Shown here piece after piece: positions 1-6,420 of a stretch of 30,895 nt of DNA. Positions within the stretch are counted from its first letter, which is position 1. Every line of letters begins with the position of its first letter. The notes under the pieces were generated by a model. The model saw nothing but the letters and a program-made list of their open reading frames with translations, was not told the origin of the DNA and made no database searches. The position numbers were made by a program, and so were the translations under genes. The stretch is from Nitrospira sp. (lineage in GTDB: Bacteria > Nitrospirota > Nitrospiria > Nitrospirales > Nitrospiraceae): the NCBI GenBank assembly GCA_024998705.1, contig JACOEF010000428.1:1-30895 (forward strand), written 5' to 3'.

Positions 1-165
1 CACGCCGCATCAGCCGCATCCACAGCAGACATCGACTCTCAGGGGGTTGCCACTAGGCTCCCCGAAGTCCATGAACAGAGGGCATAGCCCTTGCTTGGTC
101 CATTCTGGCGTCGACAATTAACCAGGTTCATCAACCACCGACCCGGCCTCAGAGGATTTCGCATC
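1..165. other. Left edge, no gene called
   Basis: Frame 1 is open from the window edge to a TAG at 85-87, but the short stretch has no recognisable protein character, so I do not call a truncated gene. An AGAGG at 151-155 is the ribosome binding site of the next gene. A weak promoter-like TTGCTT lies near 94, with no good -10 box. Confidence 0.3.
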
Positions 166-297
166 ATGAAGAAAGACATTGCCCAGAGTCATGCAGAAGA
201 AGCCCCTCGGGGCATGAGCCTGGAAACCATTATTGCCGTCGGGGTATTCGGGTGGATGGCCCTCGGCGTCGTGATGATGGGGTTGGGAATCTGGTAA
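166..297 (+). CDS. Small single-pass membrane protein, 43 aa, unknown function
   Basis: The ATG at 166 is preceded by AGAGG at 151-155, about 10 nt upstream. A longer reading from a TTG at 91 has no such site, so I use 166. The protein has a charged hydrophilic N-terminus (MKKDIAQSHAEEAPRG) followed from about residue 18 by one hydrophobic segment (IIAVGVFGWMALGVVMMG) that runs almost to the C-terminus. It is probably a tail-anchored inner-membrane peptide. I do not recognise a family. It lies 84 nt upstream of a lipoprotein gene on the same strand and may be co-transcribed with it. Confidence 0.55.
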   Translation: MKKDIAQSHAEEAPRGMSLETIIAVGVFGWMALGVVMMGLGIW

Positions 298-381
298 TCC
301 CGATTCGTTACGACGCGCCTTCATCCTGAAGCCGCGCCGCCCCGTTCGCACCGCATCAAGCAGCCGAGAAGGATGACCGTC

Positions 382-1473
382 ATGCGAATTCACGGCTCCC
401 GCACTCCGTTCCCCCTTACCCTGAACTTCGGACTCCTCGGGTTGACCCTGTTGGGAGCCATGGCTGCCGGTTGCTCATCTACCGCCGCCACCGTTCAACA
501 GACTGTCGCCGCACAACCCCAGGGCACTGTCCGACTCCAAGAAGTCGCCGATTGGGAATTTGAGGCCTCACACCCCAGCACCATCGATATCGCCACCCTC
601 GACAGCCTGCTGCGGGGGGTCATGATTTCAGATGTACACTCGAATCTCTCGAATTTGCCCGTGGATGGCAGCAAGCCAATGAATGTGTTCAGCGATGAGG
701 ACGTGCACTATCTTGCTCCCCTGCTAGCCCAAGCGTTGTCTCAAGCGCAACCCGAATATGTGGTTGCTTTTCGTCTGTCCTCATCGGCAGGGTCAGGCTC
801 TGAACCCACCGCGGGCACCCTTTACGTTCAGAACGAACGGTTGTATCTCACCGTGACGGAACACAACGGAACGTTGACGAAGGTCGAGTCCTCGTTGTTC
901 GGAAGCGGACGACCGGCACGCGTCGTCAGCATGGCCCCGGAATCAGCCGGGCAAATTGAGCAAGCCGTTCCAGGCATCGCCATGGGACGACAATCACTCA
1001 AGTCGCTCGCCATCGATTACAAGCTATTTGCCAAGCGCCTGGAACCGGCCCCGGTAGCGGCGGCGCCCCAACCGGTCCAAGCCGCAGCCTCCCGGATGGT
1101 CGTGGCCTCGGCGGTGGAGGAATCGCCGGTTAAAAGCGCGCCCGCAGCGCAGCCGTCGGTCATGGCAGCCCCTGCAGCGACGGACGCTGCAGCCGACGAG
1201 GAACGTTTGAGCGAAACCGTTCAGGAGTTACAGAATGCGCGGGAAGCGATGGCCAGAAAAGACGCCAAGATCAGCGCCCTGCGAAGAGACTTAGAATCAA
1301 TGCGCACCCAGTTGGAAACGAAAGACAAGGAACTTCGGGCAGTGAGAACACTCAACAGACGCGTCCCAAACGCGAACCCCGGAACAAAGCCGAACTCACC
1401 GTCCGCTGACCGCCTGCCTGTTCATTCAACCCACATCGATGAGTTCCGGCCGCAGGAGCACAATCTCTCGTGA
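382..1473 (+). CDS. Lipoprotein with C-terminal coiled coil, unknown function
   Basis: The start at 382 is preferred over the ATG at 373 because AGAAGG (367-372) lies 9 nt upstream of 382 but directly abuts 373. The N-terminus is a lipoprotein signal: a short basic region, a hydrophobic stretch (LLGLTLLGAMAAGC) and a lipobox cysteine near residue 31. The mature protein has a globular region up to about residue 225, an Ala/Pro/Val-rich linker (about 225-275) and a charged heptad-like helix (about 278-325) that looks like a coiled coil. The tail is polar. This fits an envelope-anchored protein with an oligomerising helix. No enzymatic motif is visible. Its last 48 nt overlap the end of the convergent exonuclease gene, a tail-to-tail arrangement. 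Confidence 0.75.
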   Translation: MRIHGSRTPFPLTLNFGLLGLTLLGAMAAGCSSTAATVQQTVAAQPQGTVRLQEVADWEFEASHPSTIDIATLDSLLRGVMISDVHSNLSNLPVDGSKPMNVFSDEDVHYLAPLLAQALSQAQPEYVVAFRLSSSAGSGSEPTAGTLYVQNERLYLTVTEHNGTLTKVESSLFGSGRPARVVSMAPESAGQIEQAVPGIAMGRQSLKSLAIDYKLFAKRLEPAPVAAAPQPVQAAASRMVVASAVEESPVKSAPAAQPSVMAAPAATDAAADEERLSETVQELQNAREAMARKDAKISALRRDLESMRTQLETKDKELRAVRTLNRRVPNANPGTKPNSPSADRLPVHSTHIDEFRPQEHNLS

Positions 1474-2142
1474 GATCGGCTGCCGGAAATTCATGCGGCA
1501 ATAACAGCCATACGTGACATAGGTATCCTGCAAGCAGTAGAGGGCAATCTCCTTGCCCTGCCCCTCCGCCCACATCTGCGCCACCTGCGACCCGCTGCCC
1601 GACTTGCTTTCCACGTTCAGCGCCCGCGCAAGCACATCCAGCTTGACCCATCCACGATTGTCCCAATTGCTCCAGATCGCCATGGTGTCGTACACCGGCT
1701 CTGCCCGGAACTTGGCCAGGCTGATCTCCATGGTCGGCTTGACCTGCTGAATGATCGAACGTTTTTTGATGAAGGGCAGGTCAAAATTCAATCCGTTATG
1801 CGTAATGAACAACGAGGGCCTGAGCTGCCCGAGATGACTCCAGAATCGACGCAATAGCTCCTGCTCGTTCGCCCCGTACCAGGAGGTAGCACCGCGCGGT
1901 TCGAGGTTGTCGGAGAACTCCAGCAACCCGATACAGACGATTCGGCTGAACGTCCCGTCGAAGGAGGATTTTTCATAGAGTTCTTCATCGAGCTGATGTT
2001 GCGCCTGCGCCTCCCCGACCGCGAACAGGTCGCCGCCGGTCTCGGAAAAGGCCGCCTCGCCGGAAGCCAGCTGACGTCCGGCTAACCGGGCCCATTCCTC
2101 CCTGGGCGCCTGCTCCGTTTCGATATCGAGGACCACTTTCAT
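1426..2142 (-). CDS. Predicted 3'-5' exonuclease related to the PolB proofreading domain
   Basis: The 238 aa protein carries the three exonuclease motifs of the DnaQ/PolB fold. Motif I is LDIET at residues 5-9 (D6, E8). Motif II is HNGLNFDLPF at 115-124 (D121). Motif III is the YCLQDTYVT region at 202-210 (D206). These acidic residues would bind the two metal ions for hydrolysis of DNA 3' ends. Length and motif spacing match the stand-alone PolB-like exonuclease family rather than a polymerase. The start lies 6 nt after the stop of the Nudix gene (2149), with AGGGG as a close ribosome site, so it is the third gene of a mutY-nudix-exonuclease operon. A role in processing damaged ends is inferred from the motifs and neighbours. 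Confidence 0.85.
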   Translation of the reverse strand: MKVVLDIETEQAPREEWARLAGRQLASGEAAFSETGGDLFAVGEAQAQHQLDEELYEKSSFDGTFSRIVCIGLLEFSDNLEPRGATSWYGANEQELLRRFWSHLGQLRPSLFITHNGLNFDLPFIKKRSIIQQVKPTMEISLAKFRAEPVYDTMAIWSNWDNRGWVKLDVLARALNVESKSGSGSQVAQMWAEGQGKEIALYCLQDTYVTYGCYCRMNFRQPISREIVLLRPELIDVG

Positions 2143-2148
2143 ACGCCC

Positions 2149-2544
2149 CTACACTTTCCCCTGCTGAAGCGCCGCGATAACCGGCTGATCGGCCGAAGGA
2201 AACTCGAACGCGGCCATCTCATGAGGATAGACCCATCGAAGCTCCGCGCAGTCCAGTGCGATCGCAACACCGGTTTCAATCCGGCAGCAAAAGAAATGCA
2301 GTTCCACAGTCTTCTCGGGATATTCATGTCGTACGATCTGAAAGGGAGTCGGGCCAGAGATCCGAATATTCAGCTCTTCCCATAACTCCCGGTGCAGACA
2401 TTCCTCCAGCGTTTCGCCCAATTCTCGTTTTCCCCCAGGAAACTCCCATAACCCACCGAGATGCACCCCGGCTTTCCGGCGCGCAATCAGATACCGTCCC
2501 TCGTGAACAATAATTCCTGCCGCGACCTCGATCACCTTCATCAT
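2149..2544 (-). CDS. MutT-like Nudix hydrolase (probable 8-oxo-dGTP diphosphatase)
   Basis: A compact 131 aa single-domain Nudix protein. The full Nudix box runs from G38 to I60 (G-x5-E44-x7-R52-E53-x2-E56-E57-x2-I60), with all metal-binding glutamates present. A WEFPGGK lead-in at 33-39 is typical of MutT and of the C-terminal domain of MutY. Such enzymes hydrolyse oxidised nucleoside triphosphates to monophosphates, keeping 8-oxo-G out of DNA. The gene sits between mutY and a predicted exonuclease, supporting a role in oxidative-damage avoidance. Start codons at 2544 and 2541 are adjacent and neither has a Shine-Dalgarno site, because a repeat element fills the upstream gap. Exact substrate is inferred. 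Confidence 0.85.
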   Translation of the reverse strand: MMKVIEVAAGIIVHEGRYLIARRKAGVHLGGLWEFPGGKRELGETLEECLHRELWEELNIRISGPTPFQIVRHEYPEKTVELHFFCCRIETGVAIALDCAELRWVYPHEMAAFEFPSADQPVIAALQQGKV

Positions 2545-2548
2545 GAAC

Positions 2549-2634
2549 CGTGAAGCGTATTTCGTGAAGCGTACCTCGAAAGCCCTGTTTCGGAACAGCT
2601 CGTTGCCGAGCGACGAGATACGAGTGACGAAATA
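2549..2634. repeat. Intergenic inverted-repeat element, family A copy 1
   Basis: The gap between mutY and the Nudix gene is filled by two arms, 2549-2578 and 2608-2634. The first contains two direct CGTGAAGCGTA-like units. The second contains CGAGATACG. Both arms recur in opposite orientation at 14176-14250: 26 of 30 bases match for the first arm and about 19 of 22 for the second, while the centres differ. This is a dispersed palindromic element, not a gene. Confidence 0.65.
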
Positions 2635-2643
2635 CCACCCTTG

Positions 2644-3366
2644 TTATTTCTCCGCATCGAACGGATAGGCCTTGCAGAACGGCTTCATCGGGCACAGGAG
2701 ACAATAGGGGTCACGCGCCGTGCAGACCGTGGCACCGAAATCCATTAGGGCCTGATTAAAATCATACCCCTTGCCGCGCGGAATCAAGGCCTCTGATAAC
2801 TCCCAGAGGATCGCCTTTTGTGCCTTAGGGTCACCCTCAGCAATGAACACACGATGCAGCACGCGGATCACGTTCGTGTCCAGGATCGGCGCGTCTTCAT
2901 TGAATGCAAACGAACGAATGGCCCCGGCGGTGTACCGTCCGATGCCTTTGAAGGATAACAACTCCTCCGCATCGTTAGGCAACTGCCCTCCATAACGGGC
3001 GACGGTTTCACAGGCGATACTGTGCAACCGTTCAGGCCGGATGTTGTACCCCAGGGGATACCAGGTCTGCTTCACCTCGGCGACCGGCGCATCGGCCAAC
3101 TGTTCAAACGACGGATACCGTTCTAAAAACTCATGGTACTTCGGAATCACTCGATCGACCTGGGTCTGCTGGAGCATCACCTCCGACACCAGGATGTGAT
3201 AGGGATCGGAGGTCCTGCGCCAGGGCAGATCGCGCCCATGTTCCTTGTACCACTTCAAGAGCCGGTTCTGAAAACGCTGCTTCTGCCCACGCGCCAGCGG
3301 GACAGAAGACTGAGGCGACTTCTTCTTACGTGTCGGGGATTTCTGAACGCGAGACTTTGTGGACAT
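2644..3366 (-). CDS. mutY: A/G-specific adenine glycosylase, short form lacking the 8-oxoG recognition domain
   Basis: MutY removes adenine mispaired with 8-oxoguanine. In this 240 aa protein the catalytic Glu is E62 (SEVMLQQTQV). The helix-hairpin-helix is KGIGRYTAGAI at 130-140. The catalytic Asp is D153 (LDTNVIRVL). The [4Fe-4S] ligands are C215, C222, C225 and C231, in the C-x6-C-x2-C-x5-C spacing of the MutY/Nth family. The protein ends 9 residues after the last cluster cysteine, so the C-terminal MutT-like domain of a typical MutY of about 350 aa is absent. The start at 3366 follows the promoter at 3390-3419; a longer GTG-initiated reading to 3465 would cross that promoter. A basic N-terminal tail of about 25 residues precedes the domain. 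The gene heads the operon with the Nudix gene. Confidence 0.9.
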   Translation of the reverse strand: MSTKSRVQKSPTRKKKSPQSSVPLARGQKQRFQNRLLKWYKEHGRDLPWRRTSDPYHILVSEVMLQQTQVDRVIPKYHEFLERYPSFEQLADAPVAEVKQTWYPLGYNIRPERLHSIACETVARYGGQLPNDAEELLSFKGIGRYTAGAIRSFAFNEDAPILDTNVIRVLHRVFIAEGDPKAQKAILWELSEALIPRGKGYDFNQALMDFGATVCTARDPYCLLCPMKPFCKAYPFDAEK

Positions 3367-3389
3367 AGCCGTTCGTGATGGGTGGCGGC

Positions 3390-3419
3390 ATTCTAAGAGG
3401 CGAGCGGGCTGAAAATCAA
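3390..3419 (-). promoter_or_regulatory. Sigma-70-type promoter of mutY
   Basis: On the minus strand, TTGATT (3414-3419) and TAGAAT (3390-3395) are separated by 18 bp. Predicted transcription starts near 3383, about 17 nt before the mutY ATG at 3366. Confidence 0.5.
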
Positions 3420-3511
3420 ACCATACCAGGCCAACCAGCGGAGCCGCAGGGCAGGATTCGCACACACGAATCCCGCCTTGCGGTCCCCGGCAGCGCTGGC
3501 GACACCGCTCG

Positions 3512-3877
3512 TTATTGCGGCGAGGCTTGCACCTTGGTCGCTTCCTTCACCGGCGGATCAATCACAATCTGAGGGCCTTGCACTTTCGGCAAGATCCCGG
3601 CTCCCGGCTTTTCCAGGAGTCGTTGATTCTGATCGCTGATCGGCAGCTGTTGCGCCACATGCCGATCGTCGAACGCCGCCGCTCCGTTGAGCGCCTTCTC
3701 CCCGACCGCATTCGCGCGGCCCGGATCGTTGGCAAGAGACTGCCCATTGACCGGATCAACCGCCTTACCCATCGGGTAGCCGGGATGTTGCGGCAACATC
3801 GTAGGGTTGCCGAACGCAACAGCGGCCACCAGTACTCCGGCCAAAGACCAGGGAAATATATGGAATGAGGCTTTCAT
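3512..3877 (-). CDS. Small secreted Pro-rich protein, 121 aa, unknown function
   Basis: The ATG at 3877 has a perfect AGGAGG (3885-3890) 7 nt upstream, which decides the start against a longer reading to 3949. The first 24 residues form a signal peptide (MKASFHIFPWSLAGVLVAAVAFG). The mature protein is hydrophilic, with Pro, Gln, Asp and Asn enriched, no cysteines and no recognised domain, and is likely periplasmic. An intrinsic terminator for the same strand ends only about 12 nt before the ribosome site. There is no room for a promoter after it, so this gene appears to be transcribed through a terminator. This suggests conditional read-through control. Confidence 0.7.
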   Translation of the reverse strand: MKASFHIFPWSLAGVLVAAVAFGNPTMLPQHPGYPMGKAVDPVNGQSLANDPGRANAVGEKALNGAAAFDDRHVAQQLPISDQNQRLLEKPGAGILPKVQGPQIVIDPPVKEATKVQASPQ

Positions 3878-3902
3878 AACCAAACCTCCTGTTGAGCGGG
3901 TG

Positions 3903-3940
3903 AAAAAAAACGCCCTCCGGCCATAACGATCGGGAGGGCG
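3903..3940 (-). terminator. Intrinsic terminator in the leader of the small secreted protein gene
   Basis: On the minus strand an 8-bp stem, CGCCCTCC/GGAGGGCG (3940-3933 with 3918-3911), closes a 14-nt loop. Eight consecutive T (3910-3903) follow. This is a textbook rho-independent terminator. It lies downstream of a possible 55-codon ORF and immediately upstream of the secreted-protein gene's Shine-Dalgarno site. Confidence 0.8.
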
Positions 3941-4003
3941 CGCGGACACAACGATGAAGAGGAGAGAAGAGACCGACGAGGAAGGAATGAGGTTACCCCG
4001 GAT

Positions 4004-4171
4004 TCATGGTGACCTCCCGGACTCGTTACTCAGCTTGCACTCGTTGAGCCCAACAATCAAGCCCTCCTCATCGGGCGACACCCGACCGTTGCCGGCTCGA
4101 TCAACTGGACGTGATTCATCGGAAGCTGCCACGCGGAAGCTGCCGTGAAAACCTAACCCTTCATCGTGCAT
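4004..4171 (-). CDS. Possible small protein or leader ORF, 55 aa
   Basis: The ATG at 4171 has AGGAGA about 8 nt upstream and the frame runs 55 codons to a TGA at 4004-4006. The product begins MHDEGLGFHGSFRVAASD and is acidic and hydrophilic, with one cysteine, no signal peptide and no membrane segment. I do not recognise it. Its transcript would run into the terminator at 3903-3940 and then into the small secreted protein gene, so it may be an independent small gene or an upstream ORF in the regulatory leader. A pyrimidine-rich tract (minus-strand sense, 3953-3992) lies between its stop and the terminator. Coding status rests on the ribosome site and open frame only. Confidence 0.4.
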   Translation of the reverse strand: MHDEGLGFHGSFRVAASDESRPVDRAGNGRVSPDEEGLIVGLNECKLSNESGRSP

Positions 4172-4237
4172 GGAGCCTATCTCCTGACTTCTGAATCACC
4201 CGCCGACACAATGAAACCCATTAGACCTAAAATCACT

Positions 4238-4256
4238 GGTACCCTAGGGGTCTTCC
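4238..4256. repeat. CCTAGG-centred motif, copy 1
   Basis: GGTACCCTAGGGGTCTTCCC is one of three related sequences around the PilZ and transporter genes. The others are at 4803-4822 and 4868-4883. The shared core is TA(C)CCCTAGG followed within a few bases by TCCC or TTCCC. The function is unknown; a protein-binding site is possible. Confidence 0.4.
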
Positions 4257-4452
4257 CAAACCCGAACGGTCAGGGACATTATCTTGTTCGCACCTGCGAT
4301 GAGAGACATGTTATGTCCTTCTCGCTCGACTAGGTTACCCGCGCTCGTTGCCCGCCCTCGATTACAGAGATCACGAGGCTGGATTCAACTGCTCACGGCG
4401 TAGCTCTACGCATTGCCACCCGATCCGATTTCATGAGGATACCGACCGCCAC

Positions 4453-4776
4453 ATGACCATGAAAGTTCACTATCGGGTAGCTCTCTCGACGAAGTCGACC
4501 ACAAGCGGAGAAGGACGGCTCCTGGATCTCTCGCTGGAAGGCTGCCGCATCGAGTGTGCGGACCATTTGCCTGTTAATACGTATCTCTCACTCCGGCTAC
4601 TCCTTTCACCGAAAGAGATGCCGATTCTCGTAGATCTGGCCGCCGTGCGATGGACTCGTGGAACCGCCTGCGGCATACATTTCCTTTCCCTCCAACCACC
4701 GTATACCGCGCGGCTTCGGACGTTTCTTACCTCCGCAACACCGCAGAAACAATCGAACATACCCGACCAGAGCTAA
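4453..4776 (+). CDS. PilZ-domain protein (putative c-di-GMP binding)
   Basis: The protein is about 107 aa from the ATG at 4453; a TTG at 4348 would add 35 unlikely residues. A GAGGA at 4435-4439 lies 13 nt upstream. The PilZ signature (D/N)-x-S-x-x-G is present as DLSLEGCRI, and the rest has the strand pattern of a PilZ barrel (TYLSLRLLL, VDLAAVRWTRGTACGIHFLSL). The upstream Arg motif (RxxxR) is not well preserved: only one Arg (YRVALS) is seen at the expected place. c-di-GMP affinity is therefore uncertain. Stand-alone PilZ proteins act as cytoplasmic adaptors in motility or exopolysaccharide control. A CCTAGG motif precedes the gene and two more follow it. Confidence 0.7.
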   Translation: MTMKVHYRVALSTKSTTSGEGRLLDLSLEGCRIECADHLPVNTYLSLRLLLSPKEMPILVDLAAVRWTRGTACGIHFLSLQPPYTARLRTFLTSATPQKQSNIPDQS

Positions 4777-4802
4777 ACCACCGGCCACCGCTCTTCTTCT
4801 CG

Positions 4803-4883
4803 TACCCCCTAGGATTTCCCCTTGCCTTTTTCTTGCCGCTCTTGCATCCTGCGGCTGTGCCTAGAGATAACCCTAGGTCTCCC
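4803..4883. repeat. CCTAGG-centred motifs, copies 2 and 3
   Basis: TACCCCCTAGGATTTCCCC (4803-4821) and TAACCCTAGGTCTCCCG (4868-4884) lie in the gap between the PilZ gene and the membrane protein gene. They match the copy upstream of the PilZ gene at 4238. Three copies in under 700 bp suggests a regulatory site rather than chance. Confidence 0.4.
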
Positions 4884-4917
4884 GAAGATTCATCGACTAC
4901 TCATGAGGAATGATGTC

Positions 4918-5535
4918 ATGCATCAAGAGAATCACTCGCGACGAATTGACGTGTTGGCAATCGGCCTGTTCGGCCTGGCAGTCGGTGCGCTCACCCTGGG
5001 CGTGGCCCAACTAGGATGGATTCAGCACAAAAACATGGTGGGAGCCCTGGTGATTGCCCTGATCTTCGGCGGGATTGTTCAACTCTTAGCCGGCATTACC
5101 GATATTCGCTATAACGAGCAACTCGGCGGCACCGCGTTGACCATGTACGGTTTCCTGTGGATCACACTCTGCACCGTGAAACTGGTCAGCACCAGCAGCA
5201 CCTTCCAGTTCGACGCGGTGCTCTACGCACCCATCAATCTGGTCTACGCGGTCTTTTCCGGCGTGATGATCTTTCTCACGGCCTACCGGAACCTCACCCT
5301 CAGTGCCCTGCACGTGGTGATCACCCTGACATTTCTGGCCACCACCTTTGCCCGCCTGGACTTCATCAGCGAACTCTTGCCGGGATGGGGCCATCTCATC
5401 GTGGGTCTGATGGCCTTCTATCATGCGGTCGGCAGCCTGACGCAGGCATTCACGGGAAAATCCATCCTCCCGCTCGGCCCGCCGCTCCTCTTTCACACAC
5501 ACAAGCCTGTGCATTCGATCGCCAAGGTCGTGTAG
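4918..5535 (+). CDS. GPR1/FUN34/SatP-like six-helix membrane protein (possible acetate transporter)
   Basis: I place the start at the ATG at 4918 because GAGGA (4906-4910) lies 7 nt upstream; earlier in-frame starts lack a site. The 205 aa protein has about six hydrophobic segments with short loops, in the size range of the SatP/YaaH acetate-succinate channel family. Family-like features are the IGLFGLAVGALTLG first helix, the GGIVQLLAG second helix with a following YNEQLGGTALTMYGFLW stretch, and a late AFYHAVGSLTQ. The classic NPAPLGL signature of the family is missing from helix 1, so transport of acetate is an inference and the substrate may differ. The C-terminus is cytoplasmic and short. 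The gene is convergent with the dehydrogenase downstream. Confidence 0.7.
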   Translation: MHQENHSRRIDVLAIGLFGLAVGALTLGVAQLGWIQHKNMVGALVIALIFGGIVQLLAGITDIRYNEQLGGTALTMYGFLWITLCTVKLVSTSSTFQFDAVLYAPINLVYAVFSGVMIFLTAYRNLTLSALHVVITLTFLATTFARLDFISELLPGWGHLIVGLMAFYHAVGSLTQAFTGKSILPLGPPLLFHTHKPVHSIAKVV

Positions 5536-5618
5536 CGGCGCGGTCATCATCGTCCGTCGTTCGTCACTCGTCTGCCGCACAACCCCTCGCACGGCACGTA
5601 TGACGCTGCAACTGCCTA

Positions 5619-6338
5619 CTACCAGTCGGCGCCGATCCGATCCACCACGATCTGATGCACGGCCGCCTGGGGACCAAGACCAGCCAGGTAGAGGGCAGTT
5701 TCGGCGATGTCGAAGGGATCGATCTTGTCACTGCCGGCCCGCTCCTCCGCCGACGCATCGACCAAATCATCAGCCACGCCGCCGGGACAGATCGCGCTCA
5801 CTTTAATACGGTGCGCGCGTCCCTCGTCCGCCAAGGCCTTGCTCAAGGCCATGATCGCGTGTTTTGATGCGCTATAGGTCCCCGTGCCGCTCCAAGCCTG
5901 CACACCCGCGACGCTCGACATGTTGAGGATCGTACCGCCGCCCTGCTTCTTCATCTGCGCAAAAGCCGCCCGGCAGCAGAAGAACGTCCCGCGTACGTTC
6001 GTATTCATCACTTCGTCGAAGGCTTCAGCGCTGGTCTCGGCCAACCGGCGCCCGCCGAAGATCCCGGCGTTGTTCACCAGGATATCCAGACGCTGGAAAC
6101 GCCGCACGGTTTCACCGATCAATTGCTCCACCTGCGACTCGTTTGACACGTCGGCCTGGAACGGCCAGGCGCTCCCACCCGCCGCCTCGATCTGAGCAAC
6201 GGTGTCCTCGCATTTGTAGAAACGCCGGGCAGCCACGACGACCGTGGCCCCTTCCCGCGCGAACCGGAGCGCGATGGCCTTGCCGATCCCGCTGCTGCTG
6301 CCGGTGACAATCGCGACCTTGCCTTTCAGACGTTCCAT
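5619..6338 (-). CDS. Short-chain dehydrogenase/reductase (SDR), NAD(P)-dependent
   Basis: A classical SDR of 239 aa. The Rossmann glycine motif TGSSSGIG is at residues 12-19, NNAG at 89-92, the catalytic Ser in the MSSVAG stretch (S141/S142), and the active-site YxxxK as Y155 and K159. CPGGV near 184 follows the usual pattern. The start ATG is preceded by GAGGAG on the minus strand at good spacing. These enzymes reduce or oxidise carbonyl/hydroxyl substrates in the cytoplasm; the substrate cannot be read from the sequence. An Arg after the second strand (VVVAARR, 34-40) would favour NADPH, an inference from family knowledge. The gene stands alone, 82 nt downstream of the yhaN stop. Confidence 0.9.
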   Translation of the reverse strand: MERLKGKVAIVTGSSSGIGKAIALRFAREGATVVVAARRFYKCEDTVAQIEAAGGSAWPFQADVSNESQVEQLIGETVRRFQRLDILVNNAGIFGGRRLAETSAEAFDEVMNTNVRGTFFCCRAAFAQMKKQGGGTILNMSSVAGVQAWSGTGTYSASKHAIMALSKALADEGRAHRIKVSAICPGGVADDLVDASAEERAGSDKIDPFDIAETALYLAGLGPQAAVHQIVVDRIGADW

Positions 6339-6420
6339 CTTCTTTCTCCTCTTTGATGCGGATGCGGCATTGGCCTATGCGGACCGAGGCGGAAGACCCG
6401 CATGGAATCGCGAGCAGACG

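Noticed and set aside
1..87. Possible C-terminal end of a gene entering from the left
   Set aside because: All three frames are open for only 50-120 bases and none looks like known protein; it cannot be supported.
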